A stretch of DNA of 9,695 nt. Origin: an uncultured Atopostipes sp. (GTDB taxonomy: Bacteria > Bacillota > Bacilli > Lactobacillales > Carnobacteriaceae_A). The notes beneath the pieces were generated by a model that was given only the letters and a program-made list of their open reading frames with translations, was not told the origin of the DNA and did no database searches. Shown piece after piece: positions 1 through 5,982 of the stretch (its first letter is position 1; each line of letters starts with the position of its first letter). Location: the NCBI GenBank assembly GCA_910588235.1, contig CAJUOQ010000054.1:1-9695 (forward strand). The letters are read 5' to 3'. A program made the translations under genes and the position numbers.

Positions 1-25
1 CTTAAAAGGTGAAATCCCTTTTAAG
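1..25. terminator. Hairpin downstream of the aldo/keto reductase, possible terminator
   Basis: A perfect 9-bp inverted repeat (CTTAAAAGG at 1-9 and CCTTTTAAG at 17-25, 7-nt loop) lies 33 bp beyond the stop codon of the minus-strand reductase. The window edge hides any T-tract on the minus-strand side. On the plus strand only a loose T-rich stretch follows. It may serve the reductase, a gene left of the window, or both. Confidence 0.45.
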
Positions 26-57
26 AGCTTTTCGTTTGAACAATTTGTTATTTCGAT

Positions 58-906
58 TTAAACGTACTCTTCGTATTCGTTTGGATCTTGTCCTTCGACT
101 AAACCAGCTTCACCTTTATCGAGCGAATCGAGGACTTGAAGTTCTTCATCTGTTAATTCAAAATCAAAAACATCTAAGTTCCCACGCTGATGATTTGGAT
201 TCGAAGATTTTACAATCGGTAAGACACCATTCTGTAGGTTCCAGCGGATGATGACTTGTGTGTTGTCTTTTCCGTATTTATCAGCGATTTTCGCAATTTC
301 TTCGTTTTCTCGTAAATCATTTAAATTACGACCCACTGTACTCCAAGATTCCACGACAATCCCACGTTCAATATTATCTTGTACCAGATCTTTATTATTG
401 AAGTATGGGTGACGTTCTACTTGGTTCATCGCTGGTGTAACGCCTGTTTCTTCAATAATTTTATCTAAATGTTCAGGCAAGAAGTTTGAAACACCGATAG
501 ATTTGATCAATCCTAATTTTTGAGCATCGATGAGCGCTTTCCAAGCTTCGACATATTTCCCTTGCATAGGCAATGGCCAGTGAATTAGATACTGGTCAAA
601 GTAATCAATTCCCATACGGTAGAGAGATTCATGGATCCGGTTAAACGCTTCGTCATAGTCATGCGCAGCCCCTGGTAATTTTGAGGCAATAAACAATTCA
701 TCGCGAGGTACGGATGAACGACGGATTGCTTCGCCGACGACTCCTTCGTTATTATAGTTTGTGGAAGAGTCGATGTAACGATAACCCGCTTTAATTGCTG
801 TAGTTAGTTCATTGACTCCTTTTTCTCCCTTCATACCAATGGTCCCTAAACCGATTGCTGGGATAAAGTGTCCATCATTTAACTTATAATGCTTCATGTC
901 TGTCAT
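58..906 (-). CDS. Aldo/keto reductase (first of two)
   Basis: A 282-residue soluble oxidoreductase of the aldo/keto reductase superfamily, which reduces aldehydes or ketones with a nicotinamide cofactor. The catalytic tetrad is complete: D46 in the IDSSTNY motif, Y51, K76 and H109 in the LIHWP motif. The sequence GVSNF at 138-142 and a C-terminal K233-S234-S235-N236 cofactor loop also fit the family, and full barrel length is kept. The position that usually holds the Arg contacting the NADPH 2'-phosphate (six residues after the loop Lys) is His239, so cofactor preference is uncertain. The first ATG is chosen because an AAAGGAG site (914-920) sits 7 nt upstream; the next in-frame ATG (codon 4) would be 16 nt away. 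It is divergent from the ohr-type gene with a 176-bp gap. The true substrate cannot be inferred. Confidence 0.93.
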   Translation of the reverse strand: MTDMKHYKLNDGHFIPAIGLGTIGMKGEKGVNELTTAIKAGYRYIDSSTNYNNEGVVGEAIRRSSVPRDELFIASKLPGAAHDYDEAFNRIHESLYRMGIDYFDQYLIHWPLPMQGKYVEAWKALIDAQKLGLIKSIGVSNFLPEHLDKIIEETGVTPAMNQVERHPYFNNKDLVQDNIERGIVVESWSTVGRNLNDLRENEEIAKIADKYGKDNTQVIIRWNLQNGVLPIVKSSNPNHQRGNLDVFDFELTDEELQVLDSLDKGEAGLVEGQDPNEYEEYV

Positions 907-935
907 TATGAAACTCCTTTCTTAAAGTCTGTATG

Positions 936-951
936 GTTATTGTGACATAAC
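936..951. repeat. Inverted repeat upstream of the reductase, possible operator
   Basis: GTTAT and ATAAC arms separated by six bases lie 30-45 bp upstream of the minus-strand reductase start, where its promoter or early leader should be. This could be an operator, but five-base arms in AT-rich DNA can arise by chance and no regulator is identified. Confidence 0.2.
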
Positions 952-966
952 TTTTAAAAAATAAAA

Positions 967-994
967 AGCATAACGGCTGGCGTAAAATAATGCT
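967..994. repeat. Inverted repeat between divergent reductase and ohr-type genes
   Basis: AGCAT (967-971) and ATGCT (990-994) form an inverted repeat with centres 23 bp apart; the inner flanks AA/TA extend it imperfectly. It lies in the middle of the divergent intergenic region, 17 bp upstream of the proposed -35 of the ohr-type gene. It could bind a regulator acting on either gene, but the match to a known operator (for example of OhrR) is not evident. Confidence 0.2.
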
Positions 995-1011
995 GGTTGA
1001 ATGCGAAACTC

Positions 1012-1039
1012 TTGTGTCGAAATGTGAATTTGCTATAAT
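1012..1039 (+). promoter_or_regulatory. Promoter of the ohr-type gene
   Basis: TTGTGT (1012-1017) and a perfect TATAAT (1034-1039) are separated by 16 bp. A TGC triplet directly before the -10 makes it an extended -10 promoter, which compensates for the weak -35. The ribosome binding site follows 26 bp downstream of the -10. Confidence 0.7.
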
Positions 1040-1082
1040 GAATGCGTAGATAAAAGAATAACTATAAGGAGGATTGTTATTA

Positions 1083-1514
1083 ATGGCAGAGTATGAAAAA
1101 CAATATTCAACAACTTCCGTAAACACAGGTGGACGAAGTGGTAAGAGTTATTTAGAAGACGGATCTTATGAAGTAAATATTACACCTCCCGGCAGTAAAC
1201 GTGATGGTGCTAACCCCGAAGAGTTATTTGCTTTAGGCTATAGTGCTTGTTTCCATGCAGCTTTAGAAGCTGTGATGGGGCAAGAGAACATCGATAATAA
1301 ATCCATTGTACGACATACCGTGAATTATCTTCATGACCCTGACAATAACTTAGATATTAAATTGCAAGTTGAAATCAGAGGTGGAATTGAAGGTTTAGAT
1401 GAGGCAGAAACGCAGAAGCTATTAGATAAAGCACATGAAGTTTGCCCCTATTCACGAGCCATTCAAAATGGTCATATTGATGTGAGCGTTGAAGCAGTTC
1501 CATATGAAGAATAA
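1083..1514 (+). CDS. ohr: Organic hydroperoxide resistance protein, Ohr/OsmC family
   Basis: A 143-residue cytoplasmic peroxidase of the OsmC/Ohr family, which reduces organic hydroperoxides at a pair of reactive cysteines. Both are present: C56 in the GYSACF motif (peroxidatic) and C121 in VCPYS (resolving). R18 in NTGGRSG and the PEELFA glutamates (E46/E47) match the active-site Arg and Glu known from Ohr. The length is typical. A longer reading from TTG at 1074 is in frame, but the AAGGAGG site (1066-1072) is only 1 nt from that TTG and 10 nt from the ATG at 1083, so the ATG is chosen. It has its own extended -10 promoter and a strong terminator, so it is probably monocistronic. No ohrR-like MarR gene is adjacent. 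Ohr rather than OsmC is preferred from length and motif pattern. Confidence 0.93.
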   Translation: MAEYEKQYSTTSVNTGGRSGKSYLEDGSYEVNITPPGSKRDGANPEELFALGYSACFHAALEAVMGQENIDNKSIVRHTVNYLHDPDNNLDIKLQVEIRGGIEGLDEAETQKLLDKAHEVCPYSRAIQNGHIDVSVEAVPYEE

Positions 1515-1530
1515 AAATAAAGGATGAATG

Positions 1531-1577
1531 AATTCCTCTAGTGGAGTTAATCTAGATTCTCTGCTGGAGGAATTTTT
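1531..1577 (+). terminator. Intrinsic terminator after the ohr-type gene
   Basis: A stem of about 16 bp including a few G-T pairs (1531-1546 with 1559-1574) encloses a 12-nt loop and ends in TTTTT. It lies 16 bp after the stop codon and only 34 bp before the next start, leaving little room for a separate promoter for the next gene. Confidence 0.88.
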
Positions 1578-1611
1578 ATATGAAATAAAATAAATAAGAG
1601 GAGCTGGACAG

Positions 1612-2154
1612 GTGGAAGAAACATTATTTATTAAAGTATTTTTTGGTATTTTTTTAAGTTTATGGACCATTGGCACTTTTTTTATTGCCTTTAAATTTTT
1701 CTATCGCTATTTGCAAGAGGAAAAATATTGTACAAGTGAAACGGTCGGAACTGTACGAAGTTATGAATGGATAAGTCGAGGCAAGGGTGTACATTTACCG
1801 ATCGTTTCTTTTGTCGTCAATGGTGAAGAGTATAAAACGGTCGGTCCGAGGTATAAGTGGTTCAAGACGGTTAAGATTAAAAAAACATTACATATAAATA
1901 CAAAACAAGAATATAAGATGGATCCTTATGAGCAAACCTTCAAACAAAAAATAACAGGAAGTGGGATGGTGTTAAAAAATCCTATGCAAGAATTATTCCC
2001 CATTGGTTCGACGCTGCCTATTTTTTATGACCCTAATAATCCTAAGCTCTCTTATGTGCTTAGATATTGTGATCAAAAATGGATTTTTTGGTTATTGCTC
2101 TCTGTTGGTATGTTGGCACTGCTATTAAATATCCTTCTACAATTATTTTTATAG
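1612..2154 (+). CDS. Membrane protein with two transmembrane helices, DUF3592-like
   Basis: A 180-residue protein with hydrophobic segments at about residues 6-30 and 155-179, flanking a soluble region of about 120 residues. The middle part (VGTVRSYEW at 44-52, a VSFVVNGEEYK strand, then FYDPNNPKLSYV near 137-148) resembles DUF3592-type proteins, in which a beta-rich domain ends in a YDPxNP motif. Function is unknown. The GTG start is supported by AAGAGGAG (1596-1603) 8 nt upstream; no in-frame ATG is better placed. Because the preceding terminator ends 34 bp upstream and no good promoter is visible, expression may depend on partial read-through from the ohr-type gene. It is convergent with the S24 repressor and shares a bidirectional terminator. 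The DUF assignment is from motif memory, not a search. Confidence 0.75.
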   Translation: MEETLFIKVFFGIFLSLWTIGTFFIAFKFFYRYLQEEKYCTSETVGTVRSYEWISRGKGVHLPIVSFVVNGEEYKTVGPRYKWFKTVKIKKTLHINTKQEYKMDPYEQTFKQKITGSGMVLKNPMQELFPIGSTLPIFYDPNNPKLSYVLRYCDQKWIFWLLLSVGMLALLLNILLQLFL

Positions 2155-2160
2155 ACAACA

Positions 2161-2188
2161 AAAACGTATGATTGAATTCATACGTTTT
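2161..2188. terminator. Bidirectional terminator between convergent genes
   Basis: A perfect 11-bp stem (AAAACGTATGA at 2161-2171 with TCATACGTTTT at 2178-2188) has a 6-nt loop. It is T-rich on leaving in either direction, so it can end both the DUF3592-like gene and the minus-strand repressor. Confidence 0.88.
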
Positions 2189-2191
2189 CTT

Positions 2192-2833
2192 TTAAAAAAT
2201 ACGGAAAGTATAAATAACTTTCCCAATAATTTCTAATGCTTCAAACTCTTTTAAGTCAAACTCAAGGACGTTAAATCCATCAAGATAAGAGTAAGGCTCT
2301 AAATAAATCTTTGAATCTGTTTTTCGAAGGTGTTCGAGTTTATATTCTCCATCAATCTTGACAATCAGAATATCACCCGTATTTATGACATGATTTTTAG
2401 TTTTCAAAAAGTCTAAAATCACAATATTGTTTCCGCTCGGAATCATACGATTCATTGAATCTGTTTTTATATTGACCACAAAATAATTTTCTGGTTCTTC
2501 TTCTAATATATATTGAGGGACTTCAATTTGGCCTTTGTTTGGCACACGTTGAAGAGTGCCAGGAAGGATTGCTTCAAACAAATCTAAAGTAATCGTGCCG
2601 GAAAAATAATCCGGGTTTGTATGATTTAAGTAATTATTTAAACCTAATATGTAATCGGTAGAAACTTCAAAATAAGTGGCTAAATTTCTTAACTCTTTTC
2701 CAGGAGGTAAACTAGCACCTGATTCCCATTTGGAAACGGTAGTGTAAGTTTTATAACCTAACTGTCTAGAAAGTTCTTTTTGACTGACGTTTTTGTTCTC
2801 TCTGAGTGCACGAATTCGTTCACCTGGGGACAT
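2192..2833 (-). CDS. HTH-XRE repressor with S24 (CI/LexA-like) peptidase domain
   Basis: A 213-residue DNA-binding regulator. Residues 5-64 form an XRE-type helix-turn-helix (SQKELSRQLG, then VSKWESG), and about 100-213 form an S24/LexA-like domain. The Ser-Lys dyad is visible as S126 in TDSMN and K165 in GEYKLEHL, a 39-residue gap close to that of LexA. The usual Ala-Gly self-cleavage site before the catalytic Ser is not seen; the linker reads VPNKGQIEVP (97-106). It may therefore use a different bond or work without cleavage. The ATG start has AAAGGAA (2841-2847) 7 nt upstream. It is divergent from a small Cro-like XRE gene, with inverted repeats overlapping its promoter, so autoregulation is likely (inference). 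Prophage CI-like repressor or ImmR/HdiR-type stress regulator are both possible; no other phage genes are present. Confidence 0.9.
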   Translation of the reverse strand: MSPGERIRALRENKNVSQKELSRQLGYKTYTTVSKWESGASLPPGKELRNLATYFEVSTDYILGLNNYLNHTNPDYFSGTITLDLFEAILPGTLQRVPNKGQIEVPQYILEEEPENYFVVNIKTDSMNRMIPSGNNIVILDFLKTKNHVINTGDILIVKIDGEYKLEHLRKTDSKIYLEPYSYLDGFNVLEFDLKEFEALEIIGKVIYTFRIF

Positions 2834-2865
2834 CTGCTTGTTCCTTTCTACTTAAAAAAATCTTC

Positions 2866-2948
2866 ATCAAATCCAAAAATGAGTTTTGATTAAACTGATT
2901 GTAATATTTTCTTAAGGTGAATGCAATCAAAACTTAATACGATTACAA
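2866..2948. repeat. Nested inverted repeats, candidate operators between the two XRE genes
   Basis: GTTTTGATT (2883-2891) is repeated inverted as AATCAAAAC (2925-2933). Inside and beside these, TTGTAAT (2899-2905) is repeated inverted as ATTACAA (2942-2948). A further half-site ATCAAA lies at 2866-2871. The pairs have nearly equal centre-to-centre distances (42 and 43 bp). Two of the half-sites contain the proposed -35 and -10 of the repressor gene. This is what operators of a self-regulating divergent switch would look like; binding is inferred. Confidence 0.5.
2901..2930 (-). promoter_or_regulatory. Candidate promoter of the S24 repressor gene
   Basis: Reading on the minus strand, TTGATT (2925-2930) and TATTAC (2901-2906) are separated by 18 bp. 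Each element is embedded in an inverted-repeat arm, so a protein bound there would block RNA polymerase. Confidence 0.45.
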
Positions 2949-2976
2949 AAACATGAATAAATTTCACTCATATGGC

Positions 2977-3004
2977 TTGCAGATGAGATACCTTCATGTA
3001 TAAT
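2977..3004 (+). promoter_or_regulatory. Promoter of the small XRE gene
   Basis: TTGCAG (2977-2982) and a perfect TATAAT (2999-3004) with a 16-bp spacer. The in-frame ATG at 2996 overlaps this -10, which argues against it being the translation start. Confidence 0.6.
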
Positions 3005-3046
3005 ATAGGAAAGAAATCATACTTTTGGGGAGAGAAGGTGATTTTC

Positions 3047-3247
3047 ATGAAGAAAATCTCGGAATTACGTGCGCAGAATGAGAACATGTCGCAAAGAGAG
3101 CTAGCGGAAGCTATTAATGTGACGCAAGCCTCAATCAGTCGATGGGAGAAAAACCAACTCAGTATTAGTGGAGCTAATTTAATTAAGTTAGCTACTTATT
3201 TTAAAGTTTCCACAGATGAGCTTTTAGGAATCGAAGACAATCAATAA
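3047..3247 (+). CDS. Small Cro-like XRE family regulator
   Basis: A 66-residue protein that is essentially one XRE helix-turn-helix domain: MSQRELAEAINV (13-24), recognition region TQASISRWEKN (25-35), and the closing LATYFKVSTDELLG (46-59). It lacks any effector domain, as do phage Cro proteins and small plasmid or toxin-antitoxin regulators. Its last helix resembles that of the divergent S24 repressor (LATYFEVSTDYILG), so they may bind related sites. The longer reading from ATG 2996 overlaps the promoter; ATG 3047 is preferred, with AGAAGG (3033-3038) 8 nt upstream. An in-frame GTG at 3038 is a weaker alternative. It is followed by its own terminator, so it is a stand-alone unit. A role as antagonist of the S24 repressor is inferred from arrangement only. 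Confidence 0.85.
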   Translation: MKKISELRAQNENMSQRELAEAINVTQASISRWEKNQLSISGANLIKLATYFKVSTDELLGIEDNQ

Positions 3248-3259
3248 AATTTTAAGAAT

Positions 3260-3312
3260 AGACCATTTTCTACATCCCTCTATTTATGAGGGGACTAGAA
3301 GTGGTCTTTTTT
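3260..3312 (+). terminator. Intrinsic terminator after the small XRE gene
   Basis: An outer stem (AGACCA at 3260-3265 with TGGTCT at 3302-3307, continued imperfectly by TTCTA/TAGAA) surrounds an inner CCCTC/GAGGG stem (3276-3280 with 3288-3292). A run of T to 3312 follows. It lies 12 bp after the stop codon. Confidence 0.82.
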
Positions 3313-3367
3313 ATTATCCGTTGCTAAAGGAAAATGATTTTTTTACTCAAAATGTTTATGAATGTAC

Positions 3368-3373
3368 TATAAT
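3368..3373 (+). promoter_or_regulatory. Candidate -10 element of the ribokinase gene
   Basis: A perfect TATAAT lies 17 bp before the AGGAGGG ribosome binding site. No good -35 is seen at 16-18 bp spacing (TTTACT at 3342-3347 would need 20 bp), so activity may depend on a protein. Confidence 0.5.
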
Positions 3374-3404
3374 GGAGGAAAGGAATATTTAGGAGGGCTT
3401 ATGT

Positions 3405-4346
3405 TTGAGTAAACAAGTAAAAATAACCGTTATCGGCAGTAATATGATTGATTTAACAACGTTTTTAAGAAGATTTCCTCAAAAAGGAGAAACAATTTTT
3501 GGTAAAGAGTTCCAACAAGGATTTGGCGGGAAAGGTTCGAACCAAGCCATTATGGCCTCTTTATTAGGAGCTGAAGTAACCATGGTGACCGCTGTTGGTA
3601 AAGACAGCTATGGTCAAGAATGGCTGGATCATTATCAAGAAGAGGGCATTGCAACAGATTTTGTAAAAGTGGCCGAAGATAGCCATAGTGGTGTAGCTGC
3701 GATTTGGGTAGAACCGGATGGAGATAATCGCATTGTCATCAGTTCTGGAGCCAATGATGAGCTCTCAGTGGATCATATCCAGGAAACATTTGAGCAACTG
3801 CCTCCACAAGACATCATTCTTTCACAGCTTGAAAATCCACAAGAGTCTATCTTAGAAGGGTTTAAAAGAGGCAAAAAAATGGGAGCAACCACGATCTTAA
3901 ATCCAGCGCCTGCTGAACCTTTACTCGATGAAATTTTAGAATATACGGATTGGTTATTGCCAAATGAAACAGAACTAGCTTTTTTAGCTAAAGAAATGTA
4001 TGGCTTAACGGTAGAAGATCCGATTGAGCTGGTAAAGGAATTTGCGACCTTAGCAAATATCAATATGGTGGTTACTATTGGGCCAGCAGGGGCTTTACTT
4101 TATATGCCGAACGAAAATAGGCCGGTTGTGCGCGTGGAAACCGTGTCCGTCAAAGTAAAAGATACAACAGGGGCTGGTGACGCGTTCTGTGGTTCTTTCG
4201 CCTATGGTTTAGCAAGTGGTTGGGAGCCGGAAGCAGCAATCAAGTTAGCGAACGTTTTAGCTTCAGATAGTGTGCAAAAAATCGGGACCCAAAGAGCTTA
4301 CGCCAGAGATGAACACTTACAGTACTTAATCAAGCAAACGTTTTAA
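3405..4346 (+). CDS. rbsK: Ribokinase, PfkB family sugar kinase
   Basis: A 313-residue cytoplasmic kinase that would phosphorylate D-ribose to ribose 5-phosphate with ATP. Family motifs appear in order: N-terminal GSNMID (11-16), the PfkB signature GFGGKGSNQA (39-48), NPAPA (166-170), PNETE (186-190), and the ATP/anion-hole motif DTTGAGDAF (253-261) with D259 as the catalytic base. Length is normal. The start is TTG 3405, 7 nt after AGGAGGG (3391-3397). The ATG at 3401 is out of frame and reads ATG TTT GAG TAA, stopping inside the start of this gene. No ribose transporter, rbsD or LacI regulator is adjacent, so ribose may come from nucleosides (inference). Other PfkB substrates such as deoxyribose cannot be excluded. 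There is no strong terminator behind it. Confidence 0.9.
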   Translation: MSKQVKITVIGSNMIDLTTFLRRFPQKGETIFGKEFQQGFGGKGSNQAIMASLLGAEVTMVTAVGKDSYGQEWLDHYQEEGIATDFVKVAEDSHSGVAAIWVEPDGDNRIVISSGANDELSVDHIQETFEQLPPQDIILSQLENPQESILEGFKRGKKMGATTILNPAPAEPLLDEILEYTDWLLPNETELAFLAKEMYGLTVEDPIELVKEFATLANINMVVTIGPAGALLYMPNENRPVVRVETVSVKVKDTTGAGDAFCGSFAYGLASGWEPEAAIKLANVLASDSVQKIGTQRAYARDEHLQYLIKQTF

Positions 4347-4366
4347 ACAATGGCTATTAACGAGTA

Positions 4367-4393
4367 GGAGCTATTGATCCACAACGCAGCTCC
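4367..4393. other. Hairpin between ribokinase and the glycosyltransferase operon
   Basis: GGAGCT (4367-4372) and AGCTCC (4388-4393) can form a 6-bp stem with a 15-nt loop, 20 bp after the ribokinase stop. It is not followed by a T-run, so it is a poor intrinsic terminator; partial read-through into the next operon is possible. The rest of 4347-4466 shows no gene. Confidence 0.3.
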
Positions 4394-4466
4394 CATTAAT
4401 TTGAATGAATAAGCGGTTATTTACATGGAGGGCATATCCTTTATTAGCGGTCTGAAAGTGAATTCA

Positions 4467-4495
4467 TTTCCGAGATTAAAAAAAAGTGTTATGAT
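4467..4495 (+). promoter_or_regulatory. Promoter of the glycosyltransferase operon
   Basis: TATGAT (4490-4495) is preceded by TGT, making an extended -10. A weak TTTCCG (4467-4472) lies 17 bp upstream. The ribosome binding site begins 22 bp after the -10. Confidence 0.5.
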
Positions 4496-4531
4496 AAATG
4501 AGAGTCTCATCGTGATGAAGGAGGGAAGTGA

Positions 4532-5233
4532 ATGAAAAATTTTGCAGTGATTATTCCTGCTTATCGTCCAAAAGAGAATTTACTGCAATATGTCGAGTTG
4601 TTACTTCAACAGAACGTCGCTCAGGTGATCATAGTGAGTGATGGTAATGATGAGTATTATAGAGAACTCTTTCATCAACTCTCCTCATTGGAAGCTTGTA
4701 CGGTTTTATATCACAAATACAATCACGGGAAAGGTCGGGCCCTAAAGACCGCTTTTAAGTACTTTCTTAAGCATTATTCCGAATTATCAGGAGTTGTGAC
4801 GGCGGATGCTGATGGACAACATTTAGTGAAAGATGTTTTAAACGTCGGACATTGTCTTGAGAAAAATAAAGAAGGTTTTGTTTTAGGGATTAGAGACTTT
4901 GAACGCAGGGAAGTTCCTCTCCGCAGTTTGATTGGAAATGTGTTGACAAGTCGAGTCTTTCAGGTTCTCTTTGGTATTTATATAAAAGATACGCAAACGG
5001 GCTTAAGGGGGATTGCCACTTCTGAATTAGAGTGGGCAATTCAATTAAAAGGGAATCAATTTGAATACGAAATGAATATGTTGATTAATATGATCAACAA
5101 GAAAAAGCGCATCGTGCATGTCGATATTGCAGCGGTATATGAAGATAAGCATACTTCGCATTTTGCTACATATAAAGACTCGATTCGGATTGCCGGACAA
5201 ATTATCAGAGAATATTTTCGAAAAGTGATTTAA
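4532..5233 (+). CDS. Family 2 glycosyltransferase (polyprenyl-phosphate hexose synthase-like)
   Basis: A 233-residue GT-A fold enzyme that would move a sugar from a nucleotide donor to a lipid or other acceptor. Visible motifs are VIIPAYRP (6-13), VSDGND (35-40), NHGKGRALKTAF (64-75), the metal-binding DAD within TADADGQH (90-97), the GNVLTS segment (135-140), DTQTGLRG (153-160) and FEYEMNML (177-184). These match DPM1-like members more than capsule transferases. There is no C-terminal membrane helix, so it probably acts at the inner membrane face as a peripheral protein. ATG 4532 has AAGGAGG (4518-4524) 7 nt upstream. It is the first gene of an operon; the acyltransferase starts 23 nt after its stop and the reductase follows that. 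Donor and acceptor cannot be named from sequence. Confidence 0.88.
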   Translation: MKNFAVIIPAYRPKENLLQYVELLLQQNVAQVIIVSDGNDEYYRELFHQLSSLEACTVLYHKYNHGKGRALKTAFKYFLKHYSELSGVVTADADGQHLVKDVLNVGHCLEKNKEGFVLGIRDFERREVPLRSLIGNVLTSRVFQVLFGIYIKDTQTGLRGIATSELEWAIQLKGNQFEYEMNMLINMINKKKRIVHVDIAAVYEDKHTSHFATYKDSIRIAGQIIREYFRKVI

Positions 5234-5256
5234 TCATGAGAAGGAGGAGATGTGGA

Positions 5257-5961
5257 GTGTCGATAAAGGGCTATGGCCCATTTTTTAAAAGTATTCGTAA
5301 ACTTGCTCGCCTTGTCCTTCCGCGTTTTCATTTTGAGGTTGTACCTCCTCAAAAGAAACCGGTCATCTATGTAGCTCATCATCAAAATATGATGGGGCCG
5401 ATTAGTATTTTAGCTTGGGCAAAAAATGCTGTCCACACTTGGGTACTTAGTGAGTTTACGGATCAAAAAGCTTGTTATCATCATTATGTCAATTTTACTT
5501 TTACTCAAAGATATGGCTGGCCGCAGTGGCTGGCGAAAGCGCTCGCTTGGCCGATCTCGTACTTGGTGACTTGGCTTACAAATTCGGGGAAAATGATTCC
5601 TGTTTATCGTGGCTCAAGAAAAATTGTAAAAACAATGCAAATTAGTCATGAAGTTTTATTAAAGGGCGAAGATTTAATCATTTTTCCAGACGTAGATTAT
5701 GCAAGTGAGGCGGAAGAAACGGCTGAAATTTATGAAGGTTTCCTTCATTTAGAAAAGAAGTATTATAGAGCGACGGGAAACCATTTAACGTTTATCCCTG
5801 TTTATTCAGATCGAGAAAATCGAAGGATCCGTCTAGGTGAAGATATTTGCTTTACAGGAAAAGAATCCTTTATGATAGAGCGTACACAAGTAGCGCAACA
5901 AATTAGAGATGAATTAAATCGACTATCTGAAGTAGAACCTACACAAACAGCTTATAAATAA
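5257..5961 (+). CDS. Divergent PlsC-like (lysophospholipid/glycerol) acyltransferase
   Basis: A 234-residue protein resembling the PlsC acyltransferase family, which moves acyl chains onto hydroxyl groups of lipids. The four blocks can be followed: YVAHHQNMMGP (38-48) for block I, IPVYRGS (114-120) for block II, IIFPDVDYA (141-149) in place of FPEG, and FIPVYSD (179-185) for block IV. The usual H-X4-D pair is incomplete: H42 is present, but the Asp position is G47. Either activity uses another residue or the substrate differs. An in-frame ATG at 5236 precedes the AAGGAGG (5241-5247), so it cannot use it; GTG 5257, 9 nt downstream of that site, is the start. It lies between the glycosyltransferase (23 nt) and the reductase (21 nt), so these three are probably co-transcribed. 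An acylated glycolipid product is an inference. Confidence 0.75.
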   Translation: MSIKGYGPFFKSIRKLARLVLPRFHFEVVPPQKKPVIYVAHHQNMMGPISILAWAKNAVHTWVLSEFTDQKACYHHYVNFTFTQRYGWPQWLAKALAWPISYLVTWLTNSGKMIPVYRGSRKIVKTMQISHEVLLKGEDLIIFPDVDYASEAEETAEIYEGFLHLEKKYYRATGNHLTFIPVYSDRENRRIRLGEDICFTGKESFMIERTQVAQQIRDELNRLSEVEPTQTAYK

Positions 5962-5982
5962 TTTTAAAAGGAGAATATATTT

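Noticed and set aside
2996..3046. N-terminal extension of the small XRE protein from ATG 2996
   Set aside because: This ATG overlaps the TATAAT at 2999-3004 and has no ribosome binding site; ATG 3047 has one at the right distance.
5236..5256. Upstream ATG start of the acyltransferase (reading MRRRRCG)
   Set aside because: The arginine codons are the AGAAGGAGGAG ribosome binding site itself; GTG 5257 follows at normal spacing.
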